From Gemmatimonadota bacterium (GTDB lineage Bacteria > Gemmatimonadota > Gemmatimonadetes > Gemmatimonadales > Gemmatimonadaceae): DNA of 43,316 bases. Position numbers and translations under genes: made by a program. Numbering within the stretch: position 1 is the stretch's first letter; each line of letters opens with the position of its first letter. A model generated the notes under the pieces. That model saw nothing but the letters and a program-made list of their open reading frames with translations. It had not been told where the DNA came from and ran no database searches. The stretch is from positions 1-43,316 of the forward strand of contig VHBP01000018.1 of assembly GCA_016871915.1 (NCBI GenBank). Direction: 5' to 3'. Positions 1-8,984 of the stretch are shown in pieces.

Positions 1-917
<917 letters not shown>

Positions 918-957
918 GGAAGTTATCGGTCGGTGAATCGTTCGGTGAATGGACGCG

Positions 958-986
958 GTCCCCCGAAGCATACTGCCTCGGGGGAC
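958..986 (-). terminator. Hairpin between dnaK and htrA
   Basis: A perfect 9-bp stem (GTCCCCCGA / TCGGGGGAC) with an 11-base loop lies 16 bases after the dnaK stop codon. No T-run follows on the minus strand, so it is either a weak intrinsic terminator or an mRNA-stabilising hairpin at the dnaK 3' end. Next to it, CGGTGAAT occurs twice in direct orientation (about 930-950). Confidence 0.55.
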
Positions 987-1001
987 CTGAGGTTCCCGGT
1001 C

Positions 1002-2915
1002 CTACTTCTTGTCGTCGACGATCTCGTAGTCCGCCTCGACGACGTCATCCTTGGGCGGGGTGGCGCCACCCTCAGCGCCTTCCGCCCCAGCCGCCGGCTG
1101 CGCGGCGTAGATCGCCTGACCCGCCGCCGAGAAGGCCTCGGAGAGTTCGGTCAGCGCGGCGTTCACCTCCGCCATGTCCTCACCGCGGTGCGCCTTCCGC
1201 GCCCGCTCCACCGCCGCCTCGAGGCGCGCCTTCACCTCGGCCGGGAGCTTGTCGGCCCAGTCCTTCGACTCCTTCTCCACCTGGAAGGCGAGCGAGTCGA
1301 GGCGGTTCCGGGTCTCGATCTCCTCCCGGCGCTTCTTGTCCTCGGTCGCGTTCGCCTCCGCGTCCTTCACCATCCGGTCGATCTCGGCGTCCGAGAGCCC
1401 ACTCGAGGCCTCGATCCGGATCTTCTGCTCCTTCCCGGTGGTCTTGTCCTTCGCCGTCACGTGCAGGATGCCGTTGGCGTCGATGTCGAAGGTGACCTCG
1501 ACCTGCGGCGTGCCGCGCGGGGCCGGCGGGATCCCCGTCAGCTGGAACTTGCCGATCGTCTTGTTGTGCAGCGCGAGCTCGCGCTCCCCCTGCAGCACAT
1601 GGATCTCGACCGTCGTCTGGTTGTCGTCCGCGGTGGAGAAGGTCTCCGACTTCTTCGTCGGGATCGTCGTGTTCCGCGGGATGAGGACCGTCGAGACCCC
1701 GCCCAGCGTCTCGATGCCGAGCGAGAGCGGCGTCACGTCGAGGAGGAGGACGTCCTTCTGCTCGCCGGTGAGGACCGCGCCCTGGATCGCCGCGCCGACC
1801 GCCACGACCTCATCCGGGTTCACGCCCTTGTTCGGCTCCTTCTTGAAGAACTCCTTCACGATCTCCTGGATCCGCGGCATGCGCGTCGACCCACCGACGA
1901 GGATCACCTCATCGATGTCGGACGGGGAGAGCCCCGCATCCTTGAGCGCCTTCTGCATCGGCAGGATCGTGCGCTGCACGAGGTCGTCGACGAGCTGCTC
2001 GAACTTGGCCCGCGTGAGCGTGTAGTTGAGGTGCTTCGGCCCCGTTTGATCCGCCGTGATGAACGGCAGGTTGATGTCGGTCGAGGTCGTGCCGGAGAGC
2101 TCGATCTTCGCCTTCTCCGCGGCCTCCTTCAGGCGCTGGAGCGCCATCGGGTCCTTGGAGAGGTCGATCGCCTGATCCTTCTTGAACTCCGCGACGAGCC
2201 AGTCGATCACCTTCTGGTCGAAGTCATCACCACCGAGATGGGTGTCGCCGTTCGTCGACTTCACCTCGAACTGACGCGTCCCCTCGACCTCATAGAGCTC
2301 GAGGACCGAGATGTCGTAGGTGCCGCCGCCCAGGTCGAAGACCGCGACCTTCTCGTCCTTCGTCTTCACCTTGTCGAGGCCGTAGGCGAGCGCGGCCGCG
2401 GTGGGCTCGTTGACGATACGGAGCACCTCGAGGCCGGCGATCTTGCCGGCGTCCTTGGTGGCCTGGCGCTGCGAGTCATTGAAGTAGGCCGGCACCGTGA
2501 TGACCGCCTTCGTCACCGCGTGACCGAGGTAGTCCTCGGCGGTCTGCTTCATCTTCTGCAGGATCATCGCCGAGACCTCGGGCGGGGTGTACGTCTTCCC
2601 CTGCACCTCGACGGCGGCGAGATCGTTCTGCCCCTTCACGACCTTGTACGGGACGCGCGAGGTCTCGGTCTGCACCTCGGACATCTTCCCGCCCATGAAC
2701 CGCTTGATCGAGAAGACGGTGTTCTGCGGGTTGGTCACGGCCTGGCGCTTCGCGATCTGCCCGACGAGGCGCTCGCCGTCCTTGCTGAAGCCGACCACCG
2801 AGGGCGTGGTCCGACCCCCTTCGGCGTTGGGGATGACGACGGGGTCGCCCCCTTCCATGACGGCGACGACCGAGTTGGTCGTGCCGAGGTCGATACCGAT
2901 CACCTTGTCTGCCAT
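1002..2915 (-). CDS. dnaK: Chaperone protein DnaK (Hsp70)
   Basis: ATP-dependent cytosolic Hsp70 chaperone of 637 residues, the usual length. It begins [15 protein letters not shown] (phosphate-binding loop 1). It contains the Hsp70 signatures [15 protein letters not shown] and [16 protein letters not shown], the [12 protein letters not shown] segment, a substrate-binding beta domain and the C-terminal acidic tail ending YEIVDDKK. The reading frame stays open upstream, but the ATG at 2915 is preceded by a good ribosome-binding site (GAGGA, 5-6 bases away) and gives the canonical N-terminus. grpE and dnaJ are not adjacent. The upstream region (2916-3078) has a CA/TG dinucleotide run near 2937-2950, but I see no CIRCE element. 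The neighbouring gene on the same strand is htrA; the rhomboid gene diverges on the other side. Confidence 0.98.
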   Translation of the reverse strand: MADKVIGIDLGTTNSVVAVMEGGDPVVIPNAEGGRTTPSVVGFSKDGERLVGQIAKRQAVTNPQNTVFSIKRFMGGKMSEVQTETSRVPYKVVKGQNDLAAVEVQGKTYTPPEVSAMILQKMKQTAEDYLGHAVTKAVITVPAYFNDSQRQATKDAGKIAGLEVLRIVNEPTAAALAYGLDKVKTKDEKVAVFDLGGGTYDISVLELYEVEGTRQFEVKSTNGDTHLGGDDFDQKVIDWLVAEFKKDQAIDLSKDPMALQRLKEAAEKAKIELSGTTSTDINLPFITADQTGPKHLNYTLTRAKFEQLVDDLVQRTILPMQKALKDAGLSPSDIDEVILVGGSTRMPRIQEIVKEFFKKEPNKGVNPDEVVAVGAAIQGAVLTGEQKDVLLLDVTPLSLGIETLGGVSTVLIPRNTTIPTKKSETFSTADDNQTTVEIHVLQGERELALHNKTIGKFQLTGIPPAPRGTPQVEVTFDIDANGILHVTAKDKTTGKEQKIRIEASSGLSDAEIDRMVKDAEANATEDKKRREEIETRNRLDSLAFQVEKESKDWADKLPAEVKARLEAAVERARKAHRGEDMAEVNAALTELSEAFSAAGQAIYAAQPAAGAEGAEGGATPPKDDVVEADYEIVDDKK

Positions 2916-3022
2916 GTGGTCCTCAGTGGAATATTCGTGTGTGTGTGAGATGCTCGGGGCGGGGGCGGTCGCCTCCGCCGGCGTCCGGTCAGATGAATGG
3001 CAAAGGCGGGGCCAGCGAAATG

Positions 3023-3056
3023 CGCCGAAACGGCAGGATTCGACTGGGTTTCGGCG
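3023..3056. repeat. Inverted repeat between dnaK and the rhomboid gene
   Basis: CGCCGAAAC (3023-3031) and GTTTCGGCG (3048-3056) are a perfect 9-bp dyad with a 16-base spacer in the divergent 163-bp intergenic region. It could be an operator or a hairpin in the leader of the rhomboid mRNA. It does not match the CIRCE heat-shock operator. Confidence 0.45.
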
Positions 3057-3078
3057 GCCAGCGTGGCATGGAGGTGCC

Positions 3079-3825
3079 ATGATCCCACTGAGTGACGACA
3101 ATCCGACCGCGCATCCCCCGGTGATGACCGTCCTGATCCTGATCGCGCTCGGGGTGGTCTGGGTCGTGGTGCAGGGGGGCGGGTTCACCGACCAGTTGGT
3201 TCGGAGTGTCTGCAACCTGGGGATGGTGCCGGGGGAGCTTACGGGGCGGGCCCAGATAGGGTCGGGTGTCGCGATCACCTCGAACCTGGTGTGTACGGTC
3301 GACGCCGAACCGGTCAATCGACTGACCCCGCTTCTCTCGATGTTCCTCCACGGCGGGTGGGGGCACATCCTCGAAAATGCCCTCTTCCTCTGGGTCTTCG
3401 GGAACAACGTCGAGGACCTGATGGGGGCGGGGCGGTTCTTGGTTTTCTATCTCCTCTGTGGGCTCGCCGCCGCAGCGGCGCACGTCGCGGTCGATCCCGG
3501 CTCGATCCTCCCGACCGTCGGGGCCTCGGGGGCGATCTCTGGGGTCATGGGGGCGTATCTCGTCCTCTACCCGAAGGTCCCCGTTCGCATGCTCTTCTTC
3601 TTCGGGATCTTCATCCGCGTCATCCCACTCCCCGCCTGGGGGGTCCTCCTCTGGTGGTTCGCCTGGCAGGTGATCGCGGGGCTCCCGCAGCTGGTCGGGG
3701 TCGGGGATCTGGCCGGTGGGGTCGCGGTCTGGGCGCACGCGGGGGGATTCCTTGCGGGGGTGTTGCTGGTCCGGCTCTTCGTGCGCCCGGACCGTGAGCG
3801 GGAGCGGCGCGCCCTGCACGCGTAG
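3079..3825 (+). CDS. Rhomboid-family intramembrane serine protease
   Basis: Membrane protease that cleaves transmembrane substrates; 248 residues with about six to seven hydrophobic segments. The loop motif [10 protein letters not shown] (residues 91-100) matches the family HxxxHxxxN pattern. The nucleophile is Ser150 in GASGAISG, and the partner His220 lies in [10 protein letters not shown] in the last membrane segment, giving the Ser-His dyad. The ATG at 3079 follows a GGAGG-like sequence; a longer in-frame extension is open upstream but would run antisense into dnaK. It is divergent from dnaK. The tail after the last segment is Arg-rich ([13 protein letters not shown]), consistent with a cytosolic C-terminus. 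The substrate is unknown. Confidence 0.93.
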   Translation: MIPLSDDNPTAHPPVMTVLILIALGVVWVVVQGGGFTDQLVRSVCNLGMVPGELTGRAQIGSGVAITSNLVCTVDAEPVNRLTPLLSMFLHGGWGHILENALFLWVFGNNVEDLMGAGRFLVFYLLCGLAAAAAHVAVDPGSILPTVGASGAISGVMGAYLVLYPKVPVRMLFFFGIFIRVIPLPAWGVLLWWFAWQVIAGLPQLVGVGDLAGGVAVWAHAGGFLAGVLLVRLFVRPDRERERRALHA

Positions 3826-3840
3826 GACGGGGGACGCACC

Positions 3841-3858
3841 GTGTAACAGTTCTGTTAC
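3841..3858 (+). promoter_or_regulatory. Candidate Pho box upstream of the DUF47-pit-ppk operon
   Basis: GTGTAAC-AGTT-CTGTTAC is a 7-4-7 direct repeat with an 11-bp period, the architecture of PhoB binding sites. It is also nearly palindromic (TGTAACAG / CTGTTACA). It lies 17 bases upstream of a possible -35 element and about 60 bases upstream of the first gene of a phosphate operon. The architecture is seen in the sequence; PhoB binding is inferred. Confidence 0.6.
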
Positions 3859-3875
3859 AAAGAGGGGGCGTCGGT

Positions 3876-3907
3876 TTGGCGCCCTTTCACGGTGACGGCT
3901 AACTTTC
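3876..3907 (+). promoter_or_regulatory. Candidate promoter of the phosphate operon
   Basis: TTGGCG (3876-3881), an 18-base spacer and TAACTT (3900-3905) fit a housekeeping promoter. The extended form TAACTTTC matches the TAnnTTT element seen before several genes here. CGGTGAC directly precedes it, as CCGTGAC does before the nucleotidase gene at 19240. Start of transcription would fall near 3912. Confidence 0.45.
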
Positions 3908-3920
3908 CTCCGCGTTACCG

Positions 3921-4589
3921 ATGCGCCCGCGCTCAGGTGATGGCGAGCGCCGACAGTCGACCCCAGCCGAGCACCACGTGCGCTTCCTACCGAAGGATGA
4001 GGGGTTCTTCACCCTCTTCGATCAGCTCTCCGGCCATCTCAACGCCGCCGCCGAGCAGCTCCAAGCCCTCTTCGCCGACCCGACCCGCCGCGAGGAGCTC
4101 ACCGCGCGGATCAAGACCGAGGAGCATGCCGCCGACGCTCTCACGTATGAGGTGCTGCAGCGCATCGACCGGAGCTTCGTGACCCCGCTCGACCGTGAGG
4201 ACATCCATCTCCTCACGAATCGGCTCGACAACGTCGTCGATCTGATCGATGGCACGGCGCGCCGCGTCACGATGTATCAGATCACCGAGCCCCGCGCGGC
4301 GGCCAGCGAACTCACGCGCGTCCTCCGGGCCGCGGCGTCGACGATCACCGATGGGGTGAAGCACATCCGGAAGCCCGCCGAGGTCCACCGCGTGGCCCGC
4401 CGCGTGAAGGAGCTCGAGGAGGAGGCCGATACGATCTACTCGCAGGCGATCGCCGAGCTCTTCACGGGGCGTCCCGATCCCCTCGAGGTGATCAAGTGGA
4501 AGGAGATCCTCGACAACCTCGAGCACGCCGTCGATGAGTGCGAGGATGTCGCGAACGTGCTCGAGAGCATCTCCCTCAAGAACTCCTGA
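3921..4589 (+). CDS. DUF47/PhoU-like phosphate-transport accessory protein
   Basis: All-helical protein of the DUF47 (PhoU-like) family, which accompanies PiT phosphate transporters and is thought to modulate them. The diagnostic start VRFLPKDEGFFTLFDQLSGHL is followed by heptad-rich helices with acidic pairs and the family-like stretch LEEEADTIYSQA. The start is uncertain: ATG 3921 gives 222 residues, whereas the GTG at 3978 gives 203 residues and begins exactly where family members usually begin. Neither has a clear ribosome-binding site. The stop codon is 2 bases before the pit start codon, so the two are certainly co-transcribed and probably translationally coupled. The upstream Pho box suggests induction under phosphate limitation. 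Confidence 0.9.
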   Translation: MRPRSGDGERRQSTPAEHHVRFLPKDEGFFTLFDQLSGHLNAAAEQLQALFADPTRREELTARIKTEEHAADALTYEVLQRIDRSFVTPLDREDIHLLTNRLDNVVDLIDGTARRVTMYQITEPRAAASELTRVLRAAASTITDGVKHIRKPAEVHRVARRVKELEEEADTIYSQAIAELFTGRPDPLEVIKWKEILDNLEHAVDECEDVANVLESISLKNS

Positions 4590-4591
4590 CC

Positions 4592-5623
4592 GTGGTCTGG
4601 TACATCCTCGCGATCGTCCTGGTCGCGTTCATCTTCGACTACATCAACGGGTTCCACGACTCGGCGAACTCGATCGCCACGATCGTGGGGACGCGGGTGC
4701 TGAGCCCGTTCACCGCCGTCGTCTGGGCGGCGACCTTCAACTTCATCGCCCTCTTCCTCTTCGATACGAGCGTCGCGAAGACGATCGGGAAGGGGATGAT
4801 CGACATCGCGATCGTGAACCCCGATGTGATCCTCGCCGGCCTGATCGGGGCGATCACCTGGAACCTGATCACCTGGTGGTACGGGATCCCCTCCAGCTCC
4901 TCGCACGCGCTCATCGGCGGGTACGCCGGGGCGGCCGTCACCAAGGCGGGGTTCAGCGCGATCATCGCCTCGGGGTGGACCAAGACGCTGATCTTCATCG
5001 TCGTCTCGCCGATGGTCGGGATGGCGGCGGGGTGGACGCTCATGGTCCTCTCCACCTGGGCGTTCAGAAAGGCGCGCCCCGCCACGGTTGACCCGCTCCT
5101 CCGCGGGATGCAGATCACGAGCTCCGCCCTCTTCTCCCTCTCGCACGGCGCCAACGATGCGCAGAAGACGATGGGGATCATCGTCTCCCTCTTGGTCGCA
5201 GGGCAGGCGCACTTCGCCAACGAGACGGGATTCCTCCGGCACTTCTATCTCACGTCGGGTGAGGAGATCCCCTTCTGGATCAAGTTCGGGGCGCACTTCG
5301 CGATCGCGATGGGCACCCTCATGGGCGGCTGGCGCATCGTCCACACCTTGGGCTCGCGCGTCACCAAGCTCCGCCCACTGGGTGGCTTCTGCGCCGAGAC
5401 TGGTGGGGCGAGCGCGATCTTCCTCGCCACGGCGCTCGGGATCCCAGTGAGCACCACCCACACCATCTCCGGTGCGATCGTCGGCGTCGGCGCGACGACG
5501 CGGCTCTCCGCCGTCCGCTGGGGCGTCGCGAGCCAGATGATCTGGGCCTGGGTGATCACGATCCCCGCCTCGGCGCTCGTCGCCGCGCTCTCCTACCTGG
5601 TGGTCGCCGCGATCCGCGGCTGA
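4592..5623 (+). CDS. pit: PiT-family inorganic phosphate transporter
   Basis: Inner-membrane low-affinity phosphate permease (PHO4/PiT superfamily), cation-coupled in known members; 343 residues with about ten hydrophobic segments. It carries both PiT signature repeats: FDYINGFHDSANSIATIVGTR near the N-terminus and LSHGANDAQKTMGIIV in the second half, plus the internally repeated GVPVSTTHTISGAIVGVG-like segment (here GIPVSTTHT). I chose the GTG at 4592 because it gives the canonical N-terminus VVWYILAIVLVAFIFDYING; a longer ATG start at 4538 would overlap the DUF47 gene. It is the second gene of a DUF47-pit-ppk-porin operon, with ppk starting about 12 bases after its stop. Confidence 0.96.
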   Translation: MVWYILAIVLVAFIFDYINGFHDSANSIATIVGTRVLSPFTAVVWAATFNFIALFLFDTSVAKTIGKGMIDIAIVNPDVILAGLIGAITWNLITWWYGIPSSSSHALIGGYAGAAVTKAGFSAIIASGWTKTLIFIVVSPMVGMAAGWTLMVLSTWAFRKARPATVDPLLRGMQITSSALFSLSHGANDAQKTMGIIVSLLVAGQAHFANETGFLRHFYLTSGEEIPFWIKFGAHFAIAMGTLMGGWRIVHTLGSRVTKLRPLGGFCAETGGASAIFLATALGIPVSTTHTISGAIVGVGATTRLSAVRWGVASQMIWAWVITIPASALVAALSYLVVAAIRG

Positions 5624-5634
5624 GCGGCGTGACG

Positions 5635-7737
5635 ATGTCCGCGGCGCCGGCGCGGCCCTCGCGGTACCTCAATCGGGAGCTCTCCTGGCTCGCGTTCAAT
5701 GCGCGGGTCCTGCACGAGGCGGAGGACGTCAGGACCCCGCTCCTCGAGCGGGTGAAGTTCCTCGCGATCTTCGCGTCGAATCTCGATGAGTTCTACATGG
5801 TCCGCGTGGCGGGGCTCCGTCGGCAGCGCTCCGCGGGGGTCCAGCAGCTGGACGCCGAGGGGCGGAGCCCCGCCGAGCAGCTCGCCGCGATCGACGAGGC
5901 GGTCCGCCGGATGCTCGCGCGTGCGCGTCGGACCCTCCATGAGGAGTTGATCCCGCAGCTGCGGTCGATCGGGGTGACGATCGCCGAGGGGGAGGCGCTC
6001 GATGCGGGAGAGCGCGCCCGCGTCGATCAGTACTTCGACACGCAGGTCTATCCTGTCCTGACGCCGCTCGCCGTCGATCCTGGTCACCCCTTCCCGTATA
6101 TCTCGAATCTCTCCCTCAGTCTCGCGGTGGAACTGCGCGATCCTGAGGATGGACAGATCCACTTCGCGCGTGTGAAGGTCCCGAAGACCCTTCCGCGCTG
6201 GGTACCGACGGGGAAGCCGAACACCTTCATCCCGCTCGAGGCGCTGATCCGAGCGCGGCTCGATGCGCTCTTCCCCGGGATGCAGGTCCTCGGCGCGCAT
6301 GGGTTCCGGTTGACGCGCTACTCCGACCTCGAGATCTCGCCCGAGGAGGAGCCGGAGGATCTCCTCGCCTCGATCGAGGAGCAGCTCTTCCAGCGACGCT
6401 TTGGCGAGGTCGTTCGCGTGGAGGTCGAGCCCGCGATGCCGGTGCATCTGCGCGAGCGCCTCCTCGAGGAGTTGCAGGAGAGCGAGGAGCCGGCGATGGT
6501 CCCGCTCACCATGCAGGAGGTGCACGAGACGGGGCCCTTGCTCGACATGGCGGATCTGCACGCGATCGCCGCACTGGAGATCTCGGAGCATCGCGATCCG
6601 CCGTTCACGCCGCAGGTGCCATCGGCGTTGCGGGATCCCGCCCGGTCGATCTTCGAGGTGATCCGGGAGCACGACCTCCTCGTGCATCACCCGTATGAGT
6701 CCTTCACCGCCTCGGTGGTGGCCTTCATCGACGCGGCGGCACGGGACGAGCAGGTCCTCGCGATCAAGATGACGCTCTATCGCACCTCCGGTGACGGGAC
6801 GATCGTGCGGGCGCTCACCGAGGCGGCGCAGCGCGGGAAGCAGGTCGTGGTGCTCGTCGAGCTGCAGGCACGGTTCGATGAGGTGAACAACATTGCCTGG
6901 GCGCGCACCCTTGAGTCGTTCGGCGTGCATGTGGTCTACGGCGTCCCGGGGCTCAAGACGCACAGCAAGACGACGCTCGTGGTCCGACGCGAGGCCGACG
7001 GGATCCGGCGGTTCGTGCATATCGGGACGGGGAATTACAACTCGCGCACCGCGCGGACCTATACCGATGTGGGGCTCTTCACCGCCGATGAGGCGATCGG
7101 CGCCGATGTGAGCGACCTCTTCAACCTGCTCACCGGGTACTCACGCTTCTCGTCCTATCGGCGCCTGCTCGTCGCCCCGCAGGGGCTCCGGTCTGGGATC
7201 CTCGCCCTCATCGCGCGTGAAACCACACATGCCCAGGCCGGCCGTCCCGCGCGCATCGTCGCCAAGATGAACGCGGTGGTGGACCAGGAGGTGATCGATG
7301 CGCTCTATGCGGCCTCGGCGGCAGGGGTCACCATCGACCTGATCGTGCGGGGCATCTGTTGTCTCAGGCCTGGGGTCCCCGAACTGTCGGAGCGGATCCG
7401 TGTCATCAGCGTGATCGGACGGTTCCTCGAGCATTCGCGGATCTGGATGTTCGAGAACGGTGGCGCGCCGGAGTTCTACATCGGGTCGGCGGATTGGATG
7501 CCGCGGAACCTCGATCGACGGGTGGAGGTGGTGACGCCGGTCCAGTCCGCCTCCCATCAGGCCCAGCTGCGTACCGTCCTCGAGATCTGCTTGGCGGACG
7601 ATCGTTCCGCGTGGGAGCTCGCACCGTCCGGGGGTTACCTGCAGCGACGTCCGGATGGCCCGGGTGAGCGTGCGACCCATCAGACCCTGATGCGGTCCCC
7701 GTGGGGCCTAGGGGTGTCATCGCTCTCCGGAGGGTGA
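5635..7737 (+). CDS. ppk1: Polyphosphate kinase 1
   Basis: Reversibly transfers the gamma-phosphate of ATP to polyphosphate. The 700 residues match PPK1 length. The N-terminus YLNRELSWLAFNARVLHEA and FASNLDEFYMVRVAGL are PPK1 signatures. The two catalytic histidines are His462 (VHIGTGNYNSRTARTYTD, the autophosphorylated residue) and His600 (LEHSRIWMF). The ATG at 5635 is the likely start; a GTG two codons upstream (5629) is possible. It sits between pit and the porin gene, 13 bases before the latter, so uptake is coupled to storage in one transcript. The degrading enzyme Ppx is encoded convergently just downstream. Residues after about 675 (ATHQTLMRSPWGLG) form a poorly conserved tail. Confidence 0.98.
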   Translation: MSAAPARPSRYLNRELSWLAFNARVLHEAEDVRTPLLERVKFLAIFASNLDEFYMVRVAGLRRQRSAGVQQLDAEGRSPAEQLAAIDEAVRRMLARARRTLHEELIPQLRSIGVTIAEGEALDAGERARVDQYFDTQVYPVLTPLAVDPGHPFPYISNLSLSLAVELRDPEDGQIHFARVKVPKTLPRWVPTGKPNTFIPLEALIRARLDALFPGMQVLGAHGFRLTRYSDLEISPEEEPEDLLASIEEQLFQRRFGEVVRVEVEPAMPVHLRERLLEELQESEEPAMVPLTMQEVHETGPLLDMADLHAIAALEISEHRDPPFTPQVPSALRDPARSIFEVIREHDLLVHHPYESFTASVVAFIDAAARDEQVLAIKMTLYRTSGDGTIVRALTEAAQRGKQVVVLVELQARFDEVNNIAWARTLESFGVHVVYGVPGLKTHSKTTLVVRREADGIRRFVHIGTGNYNSRTARTYTDVGLFTADEAIGADVSDLFNLLTGYSRFSSYRRLLVAPQGLRSGILALIARETTHAQAGRPARIVAKMNAVVDQEVIDALYAASAAGVTIDLIVRGICCLRPGVPELSERIRVISVIGRFLEHSRIWMFENGGAPEFYIGSADWMPRNLDRRVEVVTPVQSASHQAQLRTVLEICLADDRSAWELAPSGGYLQRRPDGPGERATHQTLMRSPWGLGVSSLSGG

Positions 7738-7750
7738 TAACCTCCATGCG

Positions 7751-8971
7751 ATGCGTTTCCGTCGGCCGTTCCTCGTCCTCGCGGCGGTCCTGACCGGGGG
7801 ACCGGCCACCCTACTGGCGCAATCGTCACCTGACGGGCCGGTGGCCCCTAAGCCGCCCGCCGCTGCCTGGTACGAGAAGTTCCGTATCCGTGGGTATGGC
7901 CAGATCCGCTTCAATCGTCTGTTCGAGTCGAACCCCGCGCTCCAATGCGAGCAGTGTGATCGAAGCTGGGGGGACAACGGGGGATTCTTCATCCGTCGGG
8001 CGCGCGTGATCATTCAGGGGCAGATCCATCCTCGGGTCGCCATCTATCTCCAACCCGATTTCGCCAGCACCGCTGGTGCCACCGGTCACGTGGGTCAGCT
8101 GCGGGATTGGTACGCCGATGTCGGTATCGACGCGTCGAACGAGTTCCGCCTTCGCATCGGGCAGAGCAAGGTCCCGTACAGCTTTGAGAACTTGCAGAGC
8201 AGCTCGAATCGCCTACCACTCGACCGTGCCGATGCCACCAACAGCGCGAACGCCAACGAGCGTGACCTTGGCGTCTTCTTCATGTGGGCACCGAAGCCGA
8301 TCCGCGACCGCTTCAACACGCTCGTGAACGACGGCCTCAAGGGAAGCGGGGACTACGGCGTCTTCGCCATCGGCGCCTTCAATGGCCAGACCGCCAATCG
8401 AGCCGAGGCGAACAACGATCTGCACGTGGTCGCGCGGCTCTCCTATCCCTTCGCTGTCGGGACCCAGATCATCGAGCCGTCGGTGGCCGCCTACAGTGGA
8501 CGCTATGTGGTGACCGCCGATCAACGGACGACCGGCGTGAAAGGGCGCTCGGATTGGAACTATGCGGATCAGCGCGTGCTGGCGACTTTGGCCATCGCCC
8601 CGAAGCCCTTTGGACTCCTCGCCGAATACAATGTCGGCGTGGGGCCGGAGTACCATCCGCAGCGGGATAGCATCGAGACGCGGCGGCTGCATGGGGGCTT
8701 CGTGACCGCGGGTTATCTCATCCGTCGCAACGGCCAGGTCGTCATCCCCTTCTCGCGCTGGCAAGTATATGAAGGCGGGAAGAAGCATGAACGTGATGCG
8801 CGCAGCCACTCGGTGAACGACGTCGAAGTCGGTGTCGAATGGCAGCCGAATCCGGCATTCGAACTCGTCGCTGAGTGGTACCACGGCGATCGGCGTTTCG
8901 AAGACAAGCTCCGTCCGAGCAACCGACAGGCAGGGCAGCTCTTCCGCTTGCAGGCGCAGTTCAACTACTGA
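7751..8971 (+). CDS. OprO/OprP-family phosphate-selective-type porin
   Basis: Outer-membrane beta-barrel of 406 residues with a signal peptide (MRFRRPFLVLAAVLTGGPATLLAQ, cleavage near residue 24). The mature start FRIRGYGQIRFNRLFE, followed by FFIRRARVIIQGQIHPRVAIYLQPDF, is typical of the phosphate-selective porin O/P family (PF07396). Alternating hydrophobic strands run to the end, which closes on an aromatic residue (RLQAQFNY). An unusual CEQC pair (about residues 58-61) lies in an early loop. It is the last gene of the phosphate operon, which supports anion or phosphate passage across the outer membrane, but selectivity cannot be read from sequence and family members also pass other solutes. 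Confidence 0.9.
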   Translation: MRFRRPFLVLAAVLTGGPATLLAQSSPDGPVAPKPPAAAWYEKFRIRGYGQIRFNRLFESNPALQCEQCDRSWGDNGGFFIRRARVIIQGQIHPRVAIYLQPDFASTAGATGHVGQLRDWYADVGIDASNEFRLRIGQSKVPYSFENLQSSSNRLPLDRADATNSANANERDLGVFFMWAPKPIRDRFNTLVNDGLKGSGDYGVFAIGAFNGQTANRAEANNDLHVVARLSYPFAVGTQIIEPSVAAYSGRYVVTADQRTTGVKGRSDWNYADQRVLATLAIAPKPFGLLAEYNVGVGPEYHPQRDSIETRRLHGGFVTAGYLIRRNGQVVIPFSRWQVYEGGKKHERDARSHSVNDVEVGVEWQPNPAFELVAEWYHGDRRFEDKLRPSNRQAGQLFRLQAQFNY

Positions 8972-8984
8972 CCATCAGGTCAGT
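8967..8984. terminator. Small bidirectional hairpin over two convergent stop codons
   Basis: ACTGACC-ATCA-GGTCAGT is a perfect 7-bp stem with a 4-base loop. It contains the stop codons of both the porin gene (plus) and ppx (minus). No T-run follows on either strand, so it may be a weak shared terminator. Confidence 0.45.

Noticed and set aside
933-2948. A long open frame on the plus strand opposite dnaK (about 670 codons)
   Set aside because: It is an antisense shadow of dnaK in G+C-rich DNA; it is Arg/Leu/Glu-rich, has no domain signature and overlaps a certain gene throughout.
2916-3078. CIRCE heat-shock operator upstream of dnaK
   Set aside because: No TTAGCACTC-N9-GAGTGCTAA match or near match was found in the interval.
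5593-7020. Minus-strand open frame opposite ppk1
   Set aside because: Composition is His/Arg/Asp-rich without domains, and it mirrors the third-position bias of ppk1.
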